Shown here in pieces: positions 1-8,609 of a DNA stretch of 64,000 nt. A program made the translations under genes and the position numbers. The notes under the pieces were generated by a model. It ran no database searches. It was given only the letters and a program-made list of their open reading frames with translations, and was not told the DNA's origin. Numbering within the stretch: the stretch's first letter is position 1; each line of letters starts with the position of its first letter. Origin of the DNA: Sphingomonadales bacterium (GTDB taxonomy: Bacteria > Pseudomonadota > Alphaproteobacteria > Sphingomonadales > Sphingomonadaceae); contig SEFZ01000007.1 of assembly GCA_004173185.1 (NCBI GenBank), positions 62,001-126,000 of the forward strand. Direction: 5' to 3'.

Positions 1-1462
1 CCAGATAGGTGACCGAATTGTCGCTCGAATCGGTCTGTATCGCACCGGTGCCGATGAAAAGGCCGCTGTTGGTCTGGCCGCGCCCTTGCTTGTTGTGGCT
101 GTAGCGGATGCCGGCAGCGATATCGAAGGCGGGCGAGAAGGCGTAGGTCACCGTACCGAAGCCGGCGATTTCCTCGAATTTCGACCGGACATGGGCATCG
201 AGCAGCGTCGGCAGGGTTGCCGGATAAGGGGCACCCGTAGCGGCAAGGAATGCCGAGAAGAACTGATGCGTGCGGGCGGTCTCATTGGTGTAGAATGCGC
301 CCAGCTGCCAGGATAGCGGGCCATCGGAGCTTGAGGCCAGCCGGACTTCCTGGGTGAACTTGTTCAATCCCGCATCGGTGACGATGGCGACGCCAGCCCC
401 GGGGATGCCGTTGCCTGCCAGCACGCCGGTATAGGATGCCGTCACGTCGAGATTATAGTTCAGTGTCTGGTGATTATATCCCGTGGCGGAGGTCAGGGTC
501 GCTAAGCCCAGATCGCCCTGCACCGTGAAAGCATAGGCGCTGATGAACGTGTCGTTCTTGCCGGTGCCGGGTGCGCGGGCCTGCTTCAAATCGCCATATT
601 GGGGCGCGAAGCTGGTGATGAAGTGATCCGTCACGGCGCTGCCGTCGGTCTCCTGCTTCTGCAGCGTCGCGGAGGCGCGGATCGACCACCCGTCCACGGG
701 GGTAAATCCAAGCGACGCACGGCCGCCATAGACGCGCCCGCTATTCACGTCCTTCTCGCCCGTGGTCACATTGTCGACGAAACCGGGGTCCTCGCGATAA
801 AAGCCGCTCGCTCGCAACGCCAGCTTGTCGGTGAGAGGAACGTTGGCGGCACCGCGAATCCCGAAGCCGGAACCGCCGCCGTCCACGAACTGGCCATCCG
901 CCTGAACCCGGCCGAACGTGGCGGTGGGATCCGGTGCAGCCGTCACATATTTAAACAAGCCGCCCAGGCTTCCCGCACCATATAGCGTGCCCTGGGGGCC
1001 GCGCAGCACTTCGACACGCTCAAGGTCGAGCGGATCGAGATCGGGGACGGTGCTGCCGCCGAAACTGCTGCTGTTGCTGCCGCCATAAGGCAGATCGTCG
1101 ACATAGATGCCGACCGTCGGGTTGCCGCCCGTGCCGGTGTTCAGGCCGCGGATGGTGAGCTGGTTGGCGCCGTTGGAGAAGCTGGTGTCGTCGAGGATCA
1201 GGCCCGGCACGCGCGTGACATAGTCCTGAAGCCGCGTCGCGCCGATCCGCGCCAGCGCATCTCCCGAGATCGCGCTGACCGCGCCCGGCACGTCGCGAAG
1301 ACGTTCCGCGCGCTTGTTGGCGGTGACGACGATATCGCCCTCGTCCTGGTCCGCCACCGGTGCGGTGCCCTCTGCGGTATCGCTCGTTTGCGCAGCTGCC
1401 GGCGCGGCGAGCGCTGCCAGCGAAATGCCCGCGGCGAGCATCAGTTGAACTCGTTTGCGCAT
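1..1462 (-). CDS. TonB-dependent outer-membrane receptor, C-terminus beyond the window
   Basis: This is an outer-membrane active-transport receptor powered by TonB/ExbBD. Only about 487 residues lie in the window, and the rest of the beta barrel is off the left edge. The ATG at 1462 follows a GGAAGAG ribosome site and opens a signal peptide (MRKRVQLMLAAG, cleaved near AAAQ). A TonB-box-like DIVVTANKR follows, then the plug domain with RDVPGAVSAIS, LTIRGLNTGTGG and VEVLRGPQGTLYGAGSLGG, then barrel strands. It lies 133 bases downstream of dsdA on the same strand, with a LysR gene further upstream. That suggests, but does not show, that the substrate is linked to D-amino acids or is co-regulated with dsdA. 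The substrate cannot be read from the sequence. The family assignment is firm. Confidence 0.93.
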   Translation of the reverse strand, partial: MRKRVQLMLAAGISLAALAAPAAAQTSDTAEGTAPVADQDEGDIVVTANKRAERLRDVPGAVSAISGDALARIGATRLQDYVTRVPGLILDDTSFSNGANQLTIRGLNTGTGGNPTVGIYVDDLPYGGSNSSSFGGSTVPDLDPLDLERVEVLRGPQGTLYGAGSLGGLFKYVTAAPDPTATFGRVQADGQFVDGGGSGFGIRGAANVPLTDKLALRASGFYREDPGFVDNVTTGEKDVNSGRVYGGRASLGFTPVDGWSIRASATLQKQETDGSAVTDHFITSFAPQYGDLKQARAPGTGKNDTFISAYAFTVQGDLGLATLTSATGYNHQTLNYNLDVTASYTGVLAGNGIPGAGVAIVTDAGLNKFTQEVRLASSSDGPLSWQLGAFYTNETARTHQFFSAFLAATGAPYPATLPTLLDAHVRSKFEEIAGFGTVTYAFSPAFDIAAGIRYSHNKQGRGQTNSGLFIGTGAIQTDSSDNSVTYL

Positions 1463-1595
1463 CGTTTCTCTTCCCCGAATGGCGGACGTTCCTGCATCGT
1501 CGCTCTGTTTCATACCGATACGGCCGGCTTTCCGGCTCGTATCCAAGGGACCATGGTTGGGGTGCGCGGCCTATGGCGAAAAACTCAAACAGCCA

Positions 1596-2879
1596 TTAGC
1601 TGGAATGATGGACGCGCTCATCGGCGGCGCGCAGCAGCGCGGCGAACTCTTCGTCGGGCAATAAGGAGCCGCCGGTGGCCCAGGCGACATGTACGGCGTC
1701 GCGGAGATGCGGTGCCGCTTCGACGAACGGCGCGATTGCGGCCAGGGCGGCGGCGGCCGATGGCTCCAGCCTCAGGCCCGCCTCGCGCCATGCTCTGGCA
1801 ACCCATTCCAGCATCGCCGCATCCGGCAGCGCAACCACCGCGTCGATCCGGTCGCCCACCGTGTCCAGCACCAGTTCCGATGCCAGCGGCACGGCAAGCC
1901 CGTCCGCGATCGTTTCGTTACTGAGCCCATGCGCATAGACCGGCACCGGCATGCCGCCAGCCGCAAGCGCCACCATCATGCACGGCGACGCGACCGGCTC
2001 GACAAAGACACAGCGCACGGCAGCGCCAAGCCGCTCCTTTAGCGCGAAAGTTACGCCCCCCGGGGCGCCGCCTACACCGCAAGGAAGATATACGATCAAC
2101 GGCCGTTGCGGCGTCGGGACCACCCCGGCTGCGGCGAGTTGCTCGATGACTTCGTCGCCGGCCAGCGCATAGCCGATCATGAGATCGCGCGAGCTGGTAT
2201 CGTCGATGAATTCGTCGCCTGCCGCACGCGCGGCAGCTTCCGCGGCTTCCACCGTTTGCGAGTAATCGAAGGGGTGCTCGACGACATCGACGCCCAGCGC
2301 GATAAGCCGGTCCTTCTTCCAGCGCTTCGCGTCGTGCGACATATGGACTTGGGCGGCGAGGCCGAACGCGCGCGCCGCGAGGCCGATGCTGTAGCCAAGG
2401 TTGCCGGTGCTTGCGACGACGATCCGGAAACGGCTGAGCACGGTGTGCGCCTGTTCTTGCACCAGCGCCGAATAATCGCCGTCAGTCCCGATCAGCCCTT
2501 CCGCGATTGCGATCCGTTCTATCCGGCATAGCAAATCATAGATGCCGCCCCGTGCCTTGATCGATCCGGTCACCGGAAGCGCGTGATCGGCCTTGATCCG
2601 CAACGCATCGATACCGGCCGGTGCGACGGGGTAATCGAGCAATTCCGACCGGATTATTCCATCCCAGCCGCTCTCCGGGAAAAGATGCCGTAGCACCGGC
2701 TGAAAGCGCTGCATCCGCGCACGGGCCGAATCCAGCGCGTGGATCGTGATTCCGGGTGCGTTGGTGCGTGCGCGCGCGATCGGCCCCAGCCATACCGTCG
2801 TCGTTCCGGCCCTCAGCTGATCGGCGAGCGTCTGCCTGCCGGCTTCCGAAGGAAGTTCGACCTTTGAATCCATCGACAT
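1596..2879 (-). CDS. dsdA: D-serine ammonia-lyase (D-serine dehydratase)
   Basis: A cytoplasmic PLP enzyme that deaminates D-serine to pyruvate and ammonia. At 427 residues it is close to the roughly 440 of enterobacterial DsdA. The PLP lysine is in GSIKARGG (K108 by my count). The substrate asparagine loop is ASTGNLGYSIG near 157-167, and the glycine-rich phosphate cradle is PCGVGGAPGG near 266-275. The fold-type II threonine-deaminase-like layout and the SIKARGGIYDLL stretch point to DsdA rather than threonine deaminase or a general serine dehydratase. A second ATG lies two codons in, and neither start has a strong ribosome site. The gene sits 142 bases downstream of a LysR regulator reading the same way, like the dsdC-dsdA pairing but co-directional rather than divergent. 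Confidence 0.9.
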   Translation of the reverse strand: MSMDSKVELPSEAGRQTLADQLRAGTTTVWLGPIARARTNAPGITIHALDSARARMQRFQPVLRHLFPESGWDGIIRSELLDYPVAPAGIDALRIKADHALPVTGSIKARGGIYDLLCRIERIAIAEGLIGTDGDYSALVQEQAHTVLSRFRIVVASTGNLGYSIGLAARAFGLAAQVHMSHDAKRWKKDRLIALGVDVVEHPFDYSQTVEAAEAAARAAGDEFIDDTSSRDLMIGYALAGDEVIEQLAAAGVVPTPQRPLIVYLPCGVGGAPGGVTFALKERLGAAVRCVFVEPVASPCMMVALAAGGMPVPVYAHGLSNETIADGLAVPLASELVLDTVGDRIDAVVALPDAAMLEWVARAWREAGLRLEPSAAAALAAIAPFVEAAPHLRDAVHVAWATGGSLLPDEEFAALLRAADERVHHSS

Positions 2880-3021
2880 GGCCTATCGACCCAAAGGGGA
2901 ACGAACAATGGATGGGGAACGACGCGCGATGTCGCTGAGCCGGGAAATCATGGATGCCATGATCCCGGCAAGTCCCCCGGGCGGCAAAGCAAGATTGCTA
3001 TTGAGCCCATTAGGATGTGCG

Positions 3022-4008
3022 TCACTCCGCCGTGGTTGTCAGGAGAGACAGGGTCTGAAGCTGGGTCTCGCGCATCGCCTTCGCCCACCAGGCGGCGAAT
3101 CGTTTGGCGGGCGAGTGCGCGTTGCCCGGCCTGTGGGTCAGCACGCGAAAGGTCGGGCCGGCGACGGGCGGCACGTCGAGCGCCAGGATCAACTCGCCGC
3201 GCGTCATCAGCCGGTTCACCACGACGGAACGGCCCATGGCAATGCCGCGGTCACACATCGCCGCGTGATATGCGAGGTGGGCAAGGTTGAAATGGCGTTC
3301 CGTGCGCGGTCCTTCGGGCCACCGACGATCCACCGCGTCGCGCCACGCCGCCCATTCGTCGCCCGGCACGCCGCCGATCCAGGGTACGTCGTCATGCAGG
3401 ATTACGACCGGTTCGTCAGGCGCCTGCGCGCGCGCATCCAGTTGCTCGCGATAGGCACGCGAACACACCGGAAAAAGCACCTCCTGCAAGGACGCAAGTT
3501 CGTGAAGCCCCGAAGTGGAATCGGGGGAATAGTCGATCGCCACATCGATGCCCTCATCCTCGAGCCGCTCTGCCGTGGAGGGCAGGAGTTCGGAGCGCAC
3601 GAATATCTCGATGCCGGGATGCTCGGCGTAAAAGCTTTCAAGGTTGGGAACCAGCCATTCGGTGGCGAGCGACGGCAGGCAACTCACCACCAGCGCTCCG
3701 CCTTTCTGGCGGTTGATCCGGCTCAGCGCGTCGTTCAACGTCGCGGCCACATCGGTCATGGCAGCCATCAGGGCAGTGCCGGCATCGGTGAGCGCGATAC
3801 GCCCCTTCTGGCGCACGAACAACGCCGCGCCCAGCCGCGCCTCCAGACGTAACACGCGCTGGCTGACCGCGCCTTGAGTCACGTTCAGATGGCGTGCGGC
3901 CGCCGTAATCGATCCAAACCTGGCTGCGGCCCGGAATATCCAGAGGTCGGACATGAGTTGCGCATCAAGGCGGTAAGCGTCGGGCTCATCGTCGCGGTTC
4001 TGCGTCAT
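3022..4008 (-). CDS. LysR-family transcriptional regulator, probable regulator of dsdA
   Basis: A 328-residue LysR-type regulator. The N-terminal winged helix-turn-helix spans about residues 20-80 (IFRAAARFGSITAAARHLNVTQGAVSQRVLRLE, quoted here only as landmarks FGSITAAARHL and TQGAVSQRV). A linker helix follows, then a periplasmic-binding-protein-like effector domain from about 105 with LVVSCLPSLATEWLVPNL. It resembles the GcvA/DsdC branch, which has the SLATEWLVPRL signature. Position directly upstream of dsdA on the same strand suggests it controls dsdA and perhaps the receptor gene, with D-serine as the plausible effector (inference). The 230 bases between it and tRNA-Gln contain no other gene that I can support. 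Confidence 0.9.
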   Translation of the reverse strand: MTQNRDDEPDAYRLDAQLMSDLWIFRAAARFGSITAAARHLNVTQGAVSQRVLRLEARLGAALFVRQKGRIALTDAGTALMAAMTDVAATLNDALSRINRQKGGALVVSCLPSLATEWLVPNLESFYAEHPGIEIFVRSELLPSTAERLEDEGIDVAIDYSPDSTSGLHELASLQEVLFPVCSRAYREQLDARAQAPDEPVVILHDDVPWIGGVPGDEWAAWRDAVDRRWPEGPRTERHFNLAHLAYHAAMCDRGIAMGRSVVVNRLMTRGELILALDVPPVAGPTFRVLTHRPGNAHSPAKRFAAWWAKAMRETQLQTLSLLTTTAE

Positions 4009-4186
4009 CGGCGCGGGGCCTACGCTTTGTCCGCGGCTCTGACAACTTTGGCAGAGGCGCCCACGCGCTCGTCGATCATCATGGGTGCGAAGCCAGAGCC
4101 GTTATCGCGCGGCCCATACCTTCGGTTCGTCTGGCGAAAATGCGCCACCAACCATCGCCAGCATAAGCCGGTTGAGGGAGGCGAAA

Positions 4187-4206
4187 ACGAATCGCCTTGG
4201 CGATTT
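4187..4206 (-). terminator. Hairpin downstream of tRNA-Gln
   Basis: Perfect 7-base stem AATCGCC / GGCGATT with a 2-base loop. On the minus strand it is followed by CGTTTTCG. It lies 33 bases past the tRNA 3' end and is a plausible intrinsic terminator, although the T run is short. Confidence 0.45.
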
Positions 4207-4238
4207 GTCGTTATCTTCGCGATGATTAGATAACCTGC

Positions 4239-4312
4239 TGGATGCCCCGTGAGGATTCGAACCTCAATAGACGGAGTCAGAGTCCGTAGTCTTACCGTTA
4301 GACGACGGGGCA
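4239..4312 (-). tRNA. tRNA-Gln (anticodon CTG)
   Basis: Read on the minus strand, the 7-base acceptor stem TGCCCCG pairs with CGGGGCA. The anticodon loop CTCTGAC sits between GGA and TCC and carries CTG, decoding CAG. The T arm has GGTTCGAATCC. The 3' CCA is encoded (4239-4241). The cloverleaf is complete at 74 nt. Confidence 0.96.
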
Positions 4313-4349
4313 TCGGCCAAGCGCTCGAAGCGCCGTTGGCAGGCCGCGC

Positions 4350-4378
4350 GAAATAGGGCGGGGTTCCGGACAAGTCAA
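4350..4378 (-). promoter_or_regulatory. Sigma-70-type promoter for tRNA-Gln
   Basis: Minus-strand TTGACT (4373-4378), 17 bases, then TATTTC (4350-4355), about 38 bases upstream of the tRNA 5' end. The -35 differs from TTGACA by one base and the spacing is ideal. It is supported by position as well as motif. Confidence 0.6.
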
Positions 4379-4443
4379 CGCGCTTCCGGCACCATCCTTG
4401 CCGCAGCCCCAAGTCTTCGCTACCCGTAGGGGCAAGCATGGGA

Positions 4444-4460
4444 CGGACCGCTGCGGTCCG
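4444..4460. other. Short perfect palindrome upstream of ppx
   Basis: CGGACCG-CTG-CGGTCCG lies 33 bases before the ppx start, in the leader between divergently read tRNA-Gln and ppx. It could be an RNA hairpin or an operator. No T run follows, so a terminator is unlikely. Confidence 0.3.
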
Positions 4461-4492
4461 CGACCCAACCGAACATGAGTGAGTGACGCAAA

Positions 4493-5548
4493 ATGGGGGA
4501 TGGCTCCGCCACTATACCCCGCGGCCCGGGGTCCGATTCGACGGACGTTCAGGCATCGCCACCGGATCGCCAGCCGCGCCCGCGCTGGCCCGAATCGCGC
4601 CATTATGCCGCGCTCGATCTGGGCACCAATAACTGCCGATTGTTGATCGCCCGCCCGCAAGGGGGCGGTTTCGCCGTGGTCGATGCCTTTTCGCGAATCG
4701 TGCGGCTGGGCGAGGGGCTGGCGACGACCGGCGAGCTTTCCGACGCTGCGATCGAGCGGACGCTGGTCGCGCTCAAGGTGTGTGCCGAGAAACTGAAGCG
4801 CCGCAACGTGACGCTCGCGCGCTCGGTCGCGACCGAAGCCTGTCGTCAGGCGACCAATGGCGCGGCCTTCATCGAGCGGGTCTATCGCGAAACCGGCATC
4901 GCGCTCGATATCATTACCGCCGAGGAGGAAGCCCGGCTGGCGGTGCTCGGGTGCCATGCTCTGCTCGAGCCCGGGGATGGCCCGGCAATCGTCTTCGACA
5001 TTGGTGGCGGATCGACCGAACTGGTTCTGGTCGATTCGCAGGTGCCAGTGCCGCGTATTCTCGACTGGCACAGCGCACCCTGGGGCGTGGTTTCGCTCAC
5101 CGAAGCGGTGGGGCAGGCGGCTCCCGGGCCACAGGGGCTGGCCGATCTCTACGCAGACATGCGCGCGCGGGTGAAAGCGAGCTTCGCGCCCTTCGCCGAT
5201 CGGTTGCAGTCGCCCGTCGGCACGCCGCGCCTGCTCGGCACCAGCGGCACGGTGACGACGCTCGCCAGCGTCCATCTCGAGCTCGCAGCTTATGATCGCT
5301 CGGTCGTAGACGGCCTGATCGTACCGACCGAGGCGATGCGCGAAGTCAGCAAGCGGCTTGCCGGAATGACGCTGGCCGAGCGCAGCCAGGTGCCTTGCAT
5401 CGGCTCCGAGCGCGCCGATCTGGTGGTTGCGGGCTGCGCGATCCTCGAAACAATTCTCGACCTTTGGCCCGCGGCGCGGCTCGGCATCGCCGATCGCGGC
5501 ATCCGCGAGGGCATCCTTCGCCGATTAATGAATGGACGTATGTTGTGA
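4493..5548 (+). CDS. ppx: Exopolyphosphatase / guanosine pentaphosphatase family (Ppx/GppA)
   Basis: A cytoplasmic phosphatase of the ASKHA fold that hydrolyses polyphosphate and/or pppGpp. The motifs are YAALDLGTNNCRLLIARP (about residues 38-55), GEGLATTG, SVATEACRQA, and the second phosphate loop FDIGGGSTELVLVD (about 166-179), followed by LLGTSGTVTTLA. At 351 residues it is the short form typical of alphaproteobacteria, with only the catalytic core and without the C-terminal HD-like and capping domains of the roughly 510-residue E. coli Ppx. Residues 1-35 are a polar, low-complexity lead. The stop overlaps the rlmE start by four bases, so the two are translated as a pair. Ppx and GppA activities cannot be separated from sequence alone. 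Confidence 0.88.
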   Translation: MGDGSATIPRGPGSDSTDVQASPPDRQPRPRWPESRHYAALDLGTNNCRLLIARPQGGGFAVVDAFSRIVRLGEGLATTGELSDAAIERTLVALKVCAEKLKRRNVTLARSVATEACRQATNGAAFIERVYRETGIALDIITAEEEARLAVLGCHALLEPGDGPAIVFDIGGGSTELVLVDSQVPVPRILDWHSAPWGVVSLTEAVGQAAPGPQGLADLYADMRARVKASFAPFADRLQSPVGTPRLLGTSGTVTTLASVHLELAAYDRSVVDGLIVPTEAMREVSKRLAGMTLAERSQVPCIGSERADLVVAGCAILETILDLWPAARLGIADRGIREGILRRLMNGRML

Positions 5549-6216
5549 GTAGAGGCGGAGCCAGAAGCCATACGCGGGTCAAGACCTCGCGCGGGCGCAC
5601 CCCGCAATCGAACCGCTGGCTGGAGCGCCAGTTGAACGATCCCTATGTCAAAAAGGCCAAGGCAGAGGGCTATCGCAGCCGTGCCGCCTATAAGCTGACC
5701 GAGCTGGACGAGAAGTTCGGCTTTCTGAAAGGCAGCAAGCGCGTCGTCGATCTCGGCCTCGCGCCCGGCGGCTGGAGCCAGGTGATTCGTCGCAAGGTGC
5801 CCAAGGCGGCGATCGTCGGCATCGATCTGCTGCCCGTCGATCCGATCGATGGCGTGACGATCTTCCAGATGGATTTCATGGACGATGCCGCGCCCGCTCT
5901 GCTGGTCGAGACGCTCGGCGGGCAGCCTGATCTGGTGATTTCGGATATGGCGGCGAACACCGTCGGCCACCCGCAGACCGATGCGCTGCGCACGATGGGC
6001 CTGGTCGAGCTCGCGCTCGATTTCGCGGTCAATCATCTCGAAAAAGGCGGCACCTTCGTGTCGAAAGTGTTCGCGGGCGGCGCTGATTCGGCGATGGTCG
6101 CTGAGCTCAAGCGCAACTTCACCACGGTGAAACACGCCAAGCCACCGGCCAGCCGCAAGGGTTCGGTCGAGTGGTTTGTGGTCGCGCAGGGGTTCAAGGG
6201 CCGGTCAGCGGAATAG
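5545..6216 (+). CDS. rlmE: 23S rRNA 2'-O-methyltransferase RlmE (FtsJ/RrmJ)
   Basis: SAM-dependent methylation of a uridine in helix 92 of 23S rRNA, needed for normal 50S assembly. I chose the GTG at 5545, which overlaps the ppx stop as GTGA. That gives 223 residues, with the family's basic N-terminus. An upstream ATG would add about 50 residues that merely mirror ppx in another frame. The SAM loop is VVDLGLAPGGWSQV. The K-D-K-E catalytic tetrad is present by my count: K50 (AAYKL), D134 (ISDMAAN), K174 (FVSKVF) and E209 (SVEWFV). Pairing of ppx with rlmE is common in alphaproteobacteria. Confidence 0.94.
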   Translation: MSRGGARSHTRVKTSRGRTPQSNRWLERQLNDPYVKKAKAEGYRSRAAYKLTELDEKFGFLKGSKRVVDLGLAPGGWSQVIRRKVPKAAIVGIDLLPVDPIDGVTIFQMDFMDDAAPALLVETLGGQPDLVISDMAANTVGHPQTDALRTMGLVELALDFAVNHLEKGGTFVSKVFAGGADSAMVAELKRNFTTVKHAKPPASRKGSVEWFVVAQGFKGRSAE

Positions 6217-6387
6217 CAGCGCTATTCCGCGTCGGGGGCCGGTCCCGGCCGGCGGCGCCCCGCGACGACCGACAACGCGGCTTTGCCGCGGCGGGTGATC
6301 TCCCAAACCCTGACAAACTTTTGCGACAGCTCGGGCGCAAACCTGAGTCATCCGCTCCCCACGGAGCGATGTGCAGGAGTTCCGCTC

Positions 6388-6774
6388 ATGAAGAAATTGC
6401 TCATTGCCGCCGCATTCGGCGTGATGCTGGCCGGTGCCGCGCAGGCCCAGGACCGCCCGGGCATGTTCCCCGATCCCAATGGCGACGGCGTGACCACCAA
6501 GGCAGAAAGCACTGCGGCGGCCGACGCGCGCTTTGCCCGGCTCGATACTGATAAGGACGGCAAATTGAGCGCCGCCGAGCGCGCATCTGCCCCGGGTGGC
6601 GGTCGCGGCCTGGACCGTGCCGACACCGATGGGGATGGTACGGTTTCGCTTGAGGAGGTGCGTGCGTCAGCGGCGATGCGCTTCGATCGAATCGACGCCA
6701 ATAAGGACGGCAAGATCGACAAGGCCGAAGCCGATGCGGTGATGGCGCGCATGGGCCAGATGCGCGGCAACTAA
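6388..6774 (+). CDS. Secreted EF-hand protein with four calcium-loop motifs
   Basis: A 128-residue exported protein. The ATG at 6388 follows GCAGGAG and opens the signal peptide MKKLLIAAAFGVMLAGAAQAQ. The mature part holds four EF-hand-type loops: DPNGDGVTTKAE, DTDKDGKLSAAE, DTDGDGTVSLEE and DANKDGKIDKAE. They occur as two close pairs, separated by a glycine-rich GGGRGLD stretch. All loops keep the DxDxDG core and a terminal glutamate, so calcium binding is likely. Such periplasmic calmodulin-like proteins are frequent in sphingomonads, but their role is unknown. It is transcribed after rlmE and ends at a strong bidirectional terminator shared with rpoZ. Confidence 0.85.
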   Translation: MKKLLIAAAFGVMLAGAAQAQDRPGMFPDPNGDGVTTKAESTAAADARFARLDTDKDGKLSAAERASAPGGGRGLDRADTDGDGTVSLEEVRASAAMRFDRIDANKDGKIDKAEADAVMARMGQMRGN

Positions 6775-6784
6775 GCCCGAAACG

Positions 6785-6817
6785 AAAAAGGCCGGGGCAA
6801 ATGCCCCGGCCTTTTTA
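6785..6817. terminator. Bidirectional terminator between the EF-hand gene and rpoZ
   Basis: Stem AAAAAGGCCGGGGCA with TGCCCCGGCCTTTTT, with an A run on one side and a T run on the other. It works for both converging genes. Confidence 0.85.
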
Positions 6818-6839
6818 TTCGTGTTTCGACTCGGCGGAC

Positions 6840-7184
6840 TTAACCGTCGTAATCAGAACCGAGATTCTGGTTCCGCGGCGGCGCAGCGGCCGTCAGGCGG
6901 AGCGCTTCGGCCGATGCCGAGAGGCTGCCGATTTCGTCCGGCGCTTCCTCGTCGTCGATCTGGACGCGCTGCATGCCCGAGATCACGGCTTCCTGCAGAT
7001 GCGGAGGGCTCACAGTCTCTTCGGCGATCTCGCGCAGGGCGACGACCGGGTTCTTATCGCGGTCACGATCAATGGTCAGTTCGGCACCGCCGGAAATCTG
7101 GCGGGCACGCTGGGCTGCGAACAGCACCAGATCGAAACGGTTGGAAATCTTGTCGACGCAATCTTCGACAGTGACGCGTGCCAT
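6840..7184 (-). CDS. rpoZ: DNA-directed RNA polymerase omega subunit
   Basis: A 114-residue omega subunit that helps fold beta-prime and assemble RNA polymerase, and forms part of the ppGpp site. The start is the ATG at 7184 ([20 protein letters not shown]). [33 protein letters not shown] is the conserved omega core (landmarks RARQISGG and [14 protein letters not shown]). The tail after residue 85 is acidic and alanine-rich, as in other alphaproteobacteria. It is monocistronic here: there is no relA/spoT downstream, and the next gene converges on it. A TTGACA-N17-TACCTG promoter lies 40 bases upstream of the start. Confidence 0.97.
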   Translation of the reverse strand: MARVTVEDCVDKISNRFDLVLFAAQRARQISGGAELTIDRDRDKNPVVALREIAEETVSPPHLQEAVISGMQRVQIDDEEAPDEIGSLSASAEALRLTAAAPPRNQNLGSDYDG

Positions 7185-7223
7185 ACGCAATCCTTGGATT
7201 AACGGTGTCCGGGAAAGGCGGTG

Positions 7224-7252
7224 CAGGTAGGCGGGGGGCGCGGATTTGTCAA
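7224..7252 (-). promoter_or_regulatory. Sigma-70 promoter of rpoZ
   Basis: Minus strand: consensus TTGACA at 7247-7252, 17 bases, then TACCTG at 7224-7229. The expected start of transcription is about 33 bases ahead of the rpoZ ATG. Confidence 0.65.
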
Positions 7253-7340
7253 GGAAATGCGCCTCGTCGCAAGGGGGCGAACCGAATCGCCGCGATGTGC
7301 GTTTGATGACGGAGCTGAAACGAAAGGCCGTCACCCCTTT

Positions 7341-8546
7341 ATGCATGCGCTTGCCAACCTCGCCGATGCTCCGCACATGCCGGTAATGCCTGGGCCCGCC
7401 ACCTTCACTGTCGACGGCAACCGGCTGACCTTGCTCACCGAAGGCCCCGGCCGGATGGAAGCGCTGCTGGAGCTGATCAAATCGGCCAAGCGCTCGCTGC
7501 GGGTGCTTTATTATATCTATGTCGCCGATGAAGCGGGCGAAGCGGTGCGCGACGCGTTGCTTGCCGCGGCATGGCGCGGGGTCGATGTCCATTTGATCGT
7601 CGATGGGCTGGGCAGCGAACCGGCGCAGGGAGAGGGCTTTTTCGATCCGCTGCACGAGGCGGGAGTCGATGTCTGTCGTTTCGTGCCGCGCTGGGGGCGG
7701 CGCTATCTGCTGCGCAACCACCAGAAGCTCGCGCTGGCCGACGAAGAGCGCGTGATCATTGGCGGCTTCAATATCGAAGACAGTTATTTCGGCACCGCCG
7801 CCGAATCCGCGTGGCGCGATCTGGGCTTGTTGGTCGAGGGACCAGCGGCGGCCCGGCTTACCGGCTATTTCGATGCGCTGTCGCGCTGGGCGAAGCGCCC
7901 GAAAGCCTCGATGCGCAAACTCGCCAAGACCTTGCGCGAATGGAGCGAGCCCGAAGGCGCGACGCGCTGGCTGCTGGGCGGGCCGATGCGGCGGCTCTCG
8001 CCCTGGGCGCGAATGGTCAAACGCGACATGGAGCAGGCGCAGGCGATCGACATCATCGCTGCCTATTTCGCGCCCAATCCCGCGATGCTCCGCCGCCTCG
8101 ACAAGGCCGGCAAGCGCGGGGACGTGCGGCTGGTGCTCCCCTCGAAGCTCGATCACGGCGCAGCGATCTGGGCGGCCCGCTTCACCTATGCCGGGCTGCT
8201 CCGCAAGCGCGTCCAGATCTACGAATATCAGCCGACAAAGCTGCACACCAAGCTCTTCGTCATCGACGATGTCGTCCATATCGGCTCGGCCAATTTCGAT
8301 ATCCGATCGATGTTCCTCAATCTCGAGCTGATGCTGCGAATCGAGGATAAGGAATTCGCCGCCTATGTTCGCGGCTATGTCGATGGCGAGGTCGCCAATT
8401 CGGAGCGGATCACGCCGACGCTGTATAAGGAACGCACCGGGCCTTGGACGCGGATCAAGCAGGCGGGCGCCTATTTCGTGATGGCCGTGCTCGATTATAA
8501 CGTCACCCGGCGTCTCAACTTCGGGCCTCGCAAGCGCAAGTCCTGA
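7341..8546 (+). CDS. Phospholipase D-family protein, cardiolipin synthase-like
   Basis: A 401-residue PLD-superfamily protein with both HKD motifs intact. These are [19 protein letters not shown] (H127, K129, D134 by my count) and [20 protein letters not shown] (H302, K304, D309). Each is followed by the usual GG/GS-N element, and the end of the second half reads RSMFLNLE as in bacterial cardiolipin synthases. No N-terminal transmembrane pair is visible, unlike ClsA, so it resembles the soluble or peripheral ClsB/ClsC type. The likely role is phosphatidyl transfer at the inner membrane. The ATG at 7341 is favoured over an upstream in-frame start and over a second ATG at 7377. It is divergent from rpoZ. 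Confidence 0.85.
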   Translation: MHALANLADAPHMPVMPGPATFTVDGNRLTLLTEGPGRMEALLELIKSAKRSLRVLYYIYVADEAGEAVRDALLAAAWRGVDVHLIVDGLGSEPAQGEGFFDPLHEAGVDVCRFVPRWGRRYLLRNHQKLALADEERVIIGGFNIEDSYFGTAAESAWRDLGLLVEGPAAARLTGYFDALSRWAKRPKASMRKLAKTLREWSEPEGATRWLLGGPMRRLSPWARMVKRDMEQAQAIDIIAAYFAPNPAMLRRLDKAGKRGDVRLVLPSKLDHGAAIWAARFTYAGLLRKRVQIYEYQPTKLHTKLFVIDDVVHIGSANFDIRSMFLNLELMLRIEDKEFAAYVRGYVDGEVANSERITPTLYKERTGPWTRIKQAGAYFVMAVLDYNVTRRLNFGPRKRKS

Positions 8547-8609
8547 CCCGCAACGCTTGCCGTTTGCCCTTCCGCGCGGCATGGGAGGCGGCGCGTTCGC
8601 AGGAGTAAG

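Noticed and set aside
4009..4238. Possible gene between the LysR gene and tRNA-Gln
   Set aside because: The available frames have no ribosome site, no homology I recognise and skewed composition. The stretch appears to be leader and terminator DNA.
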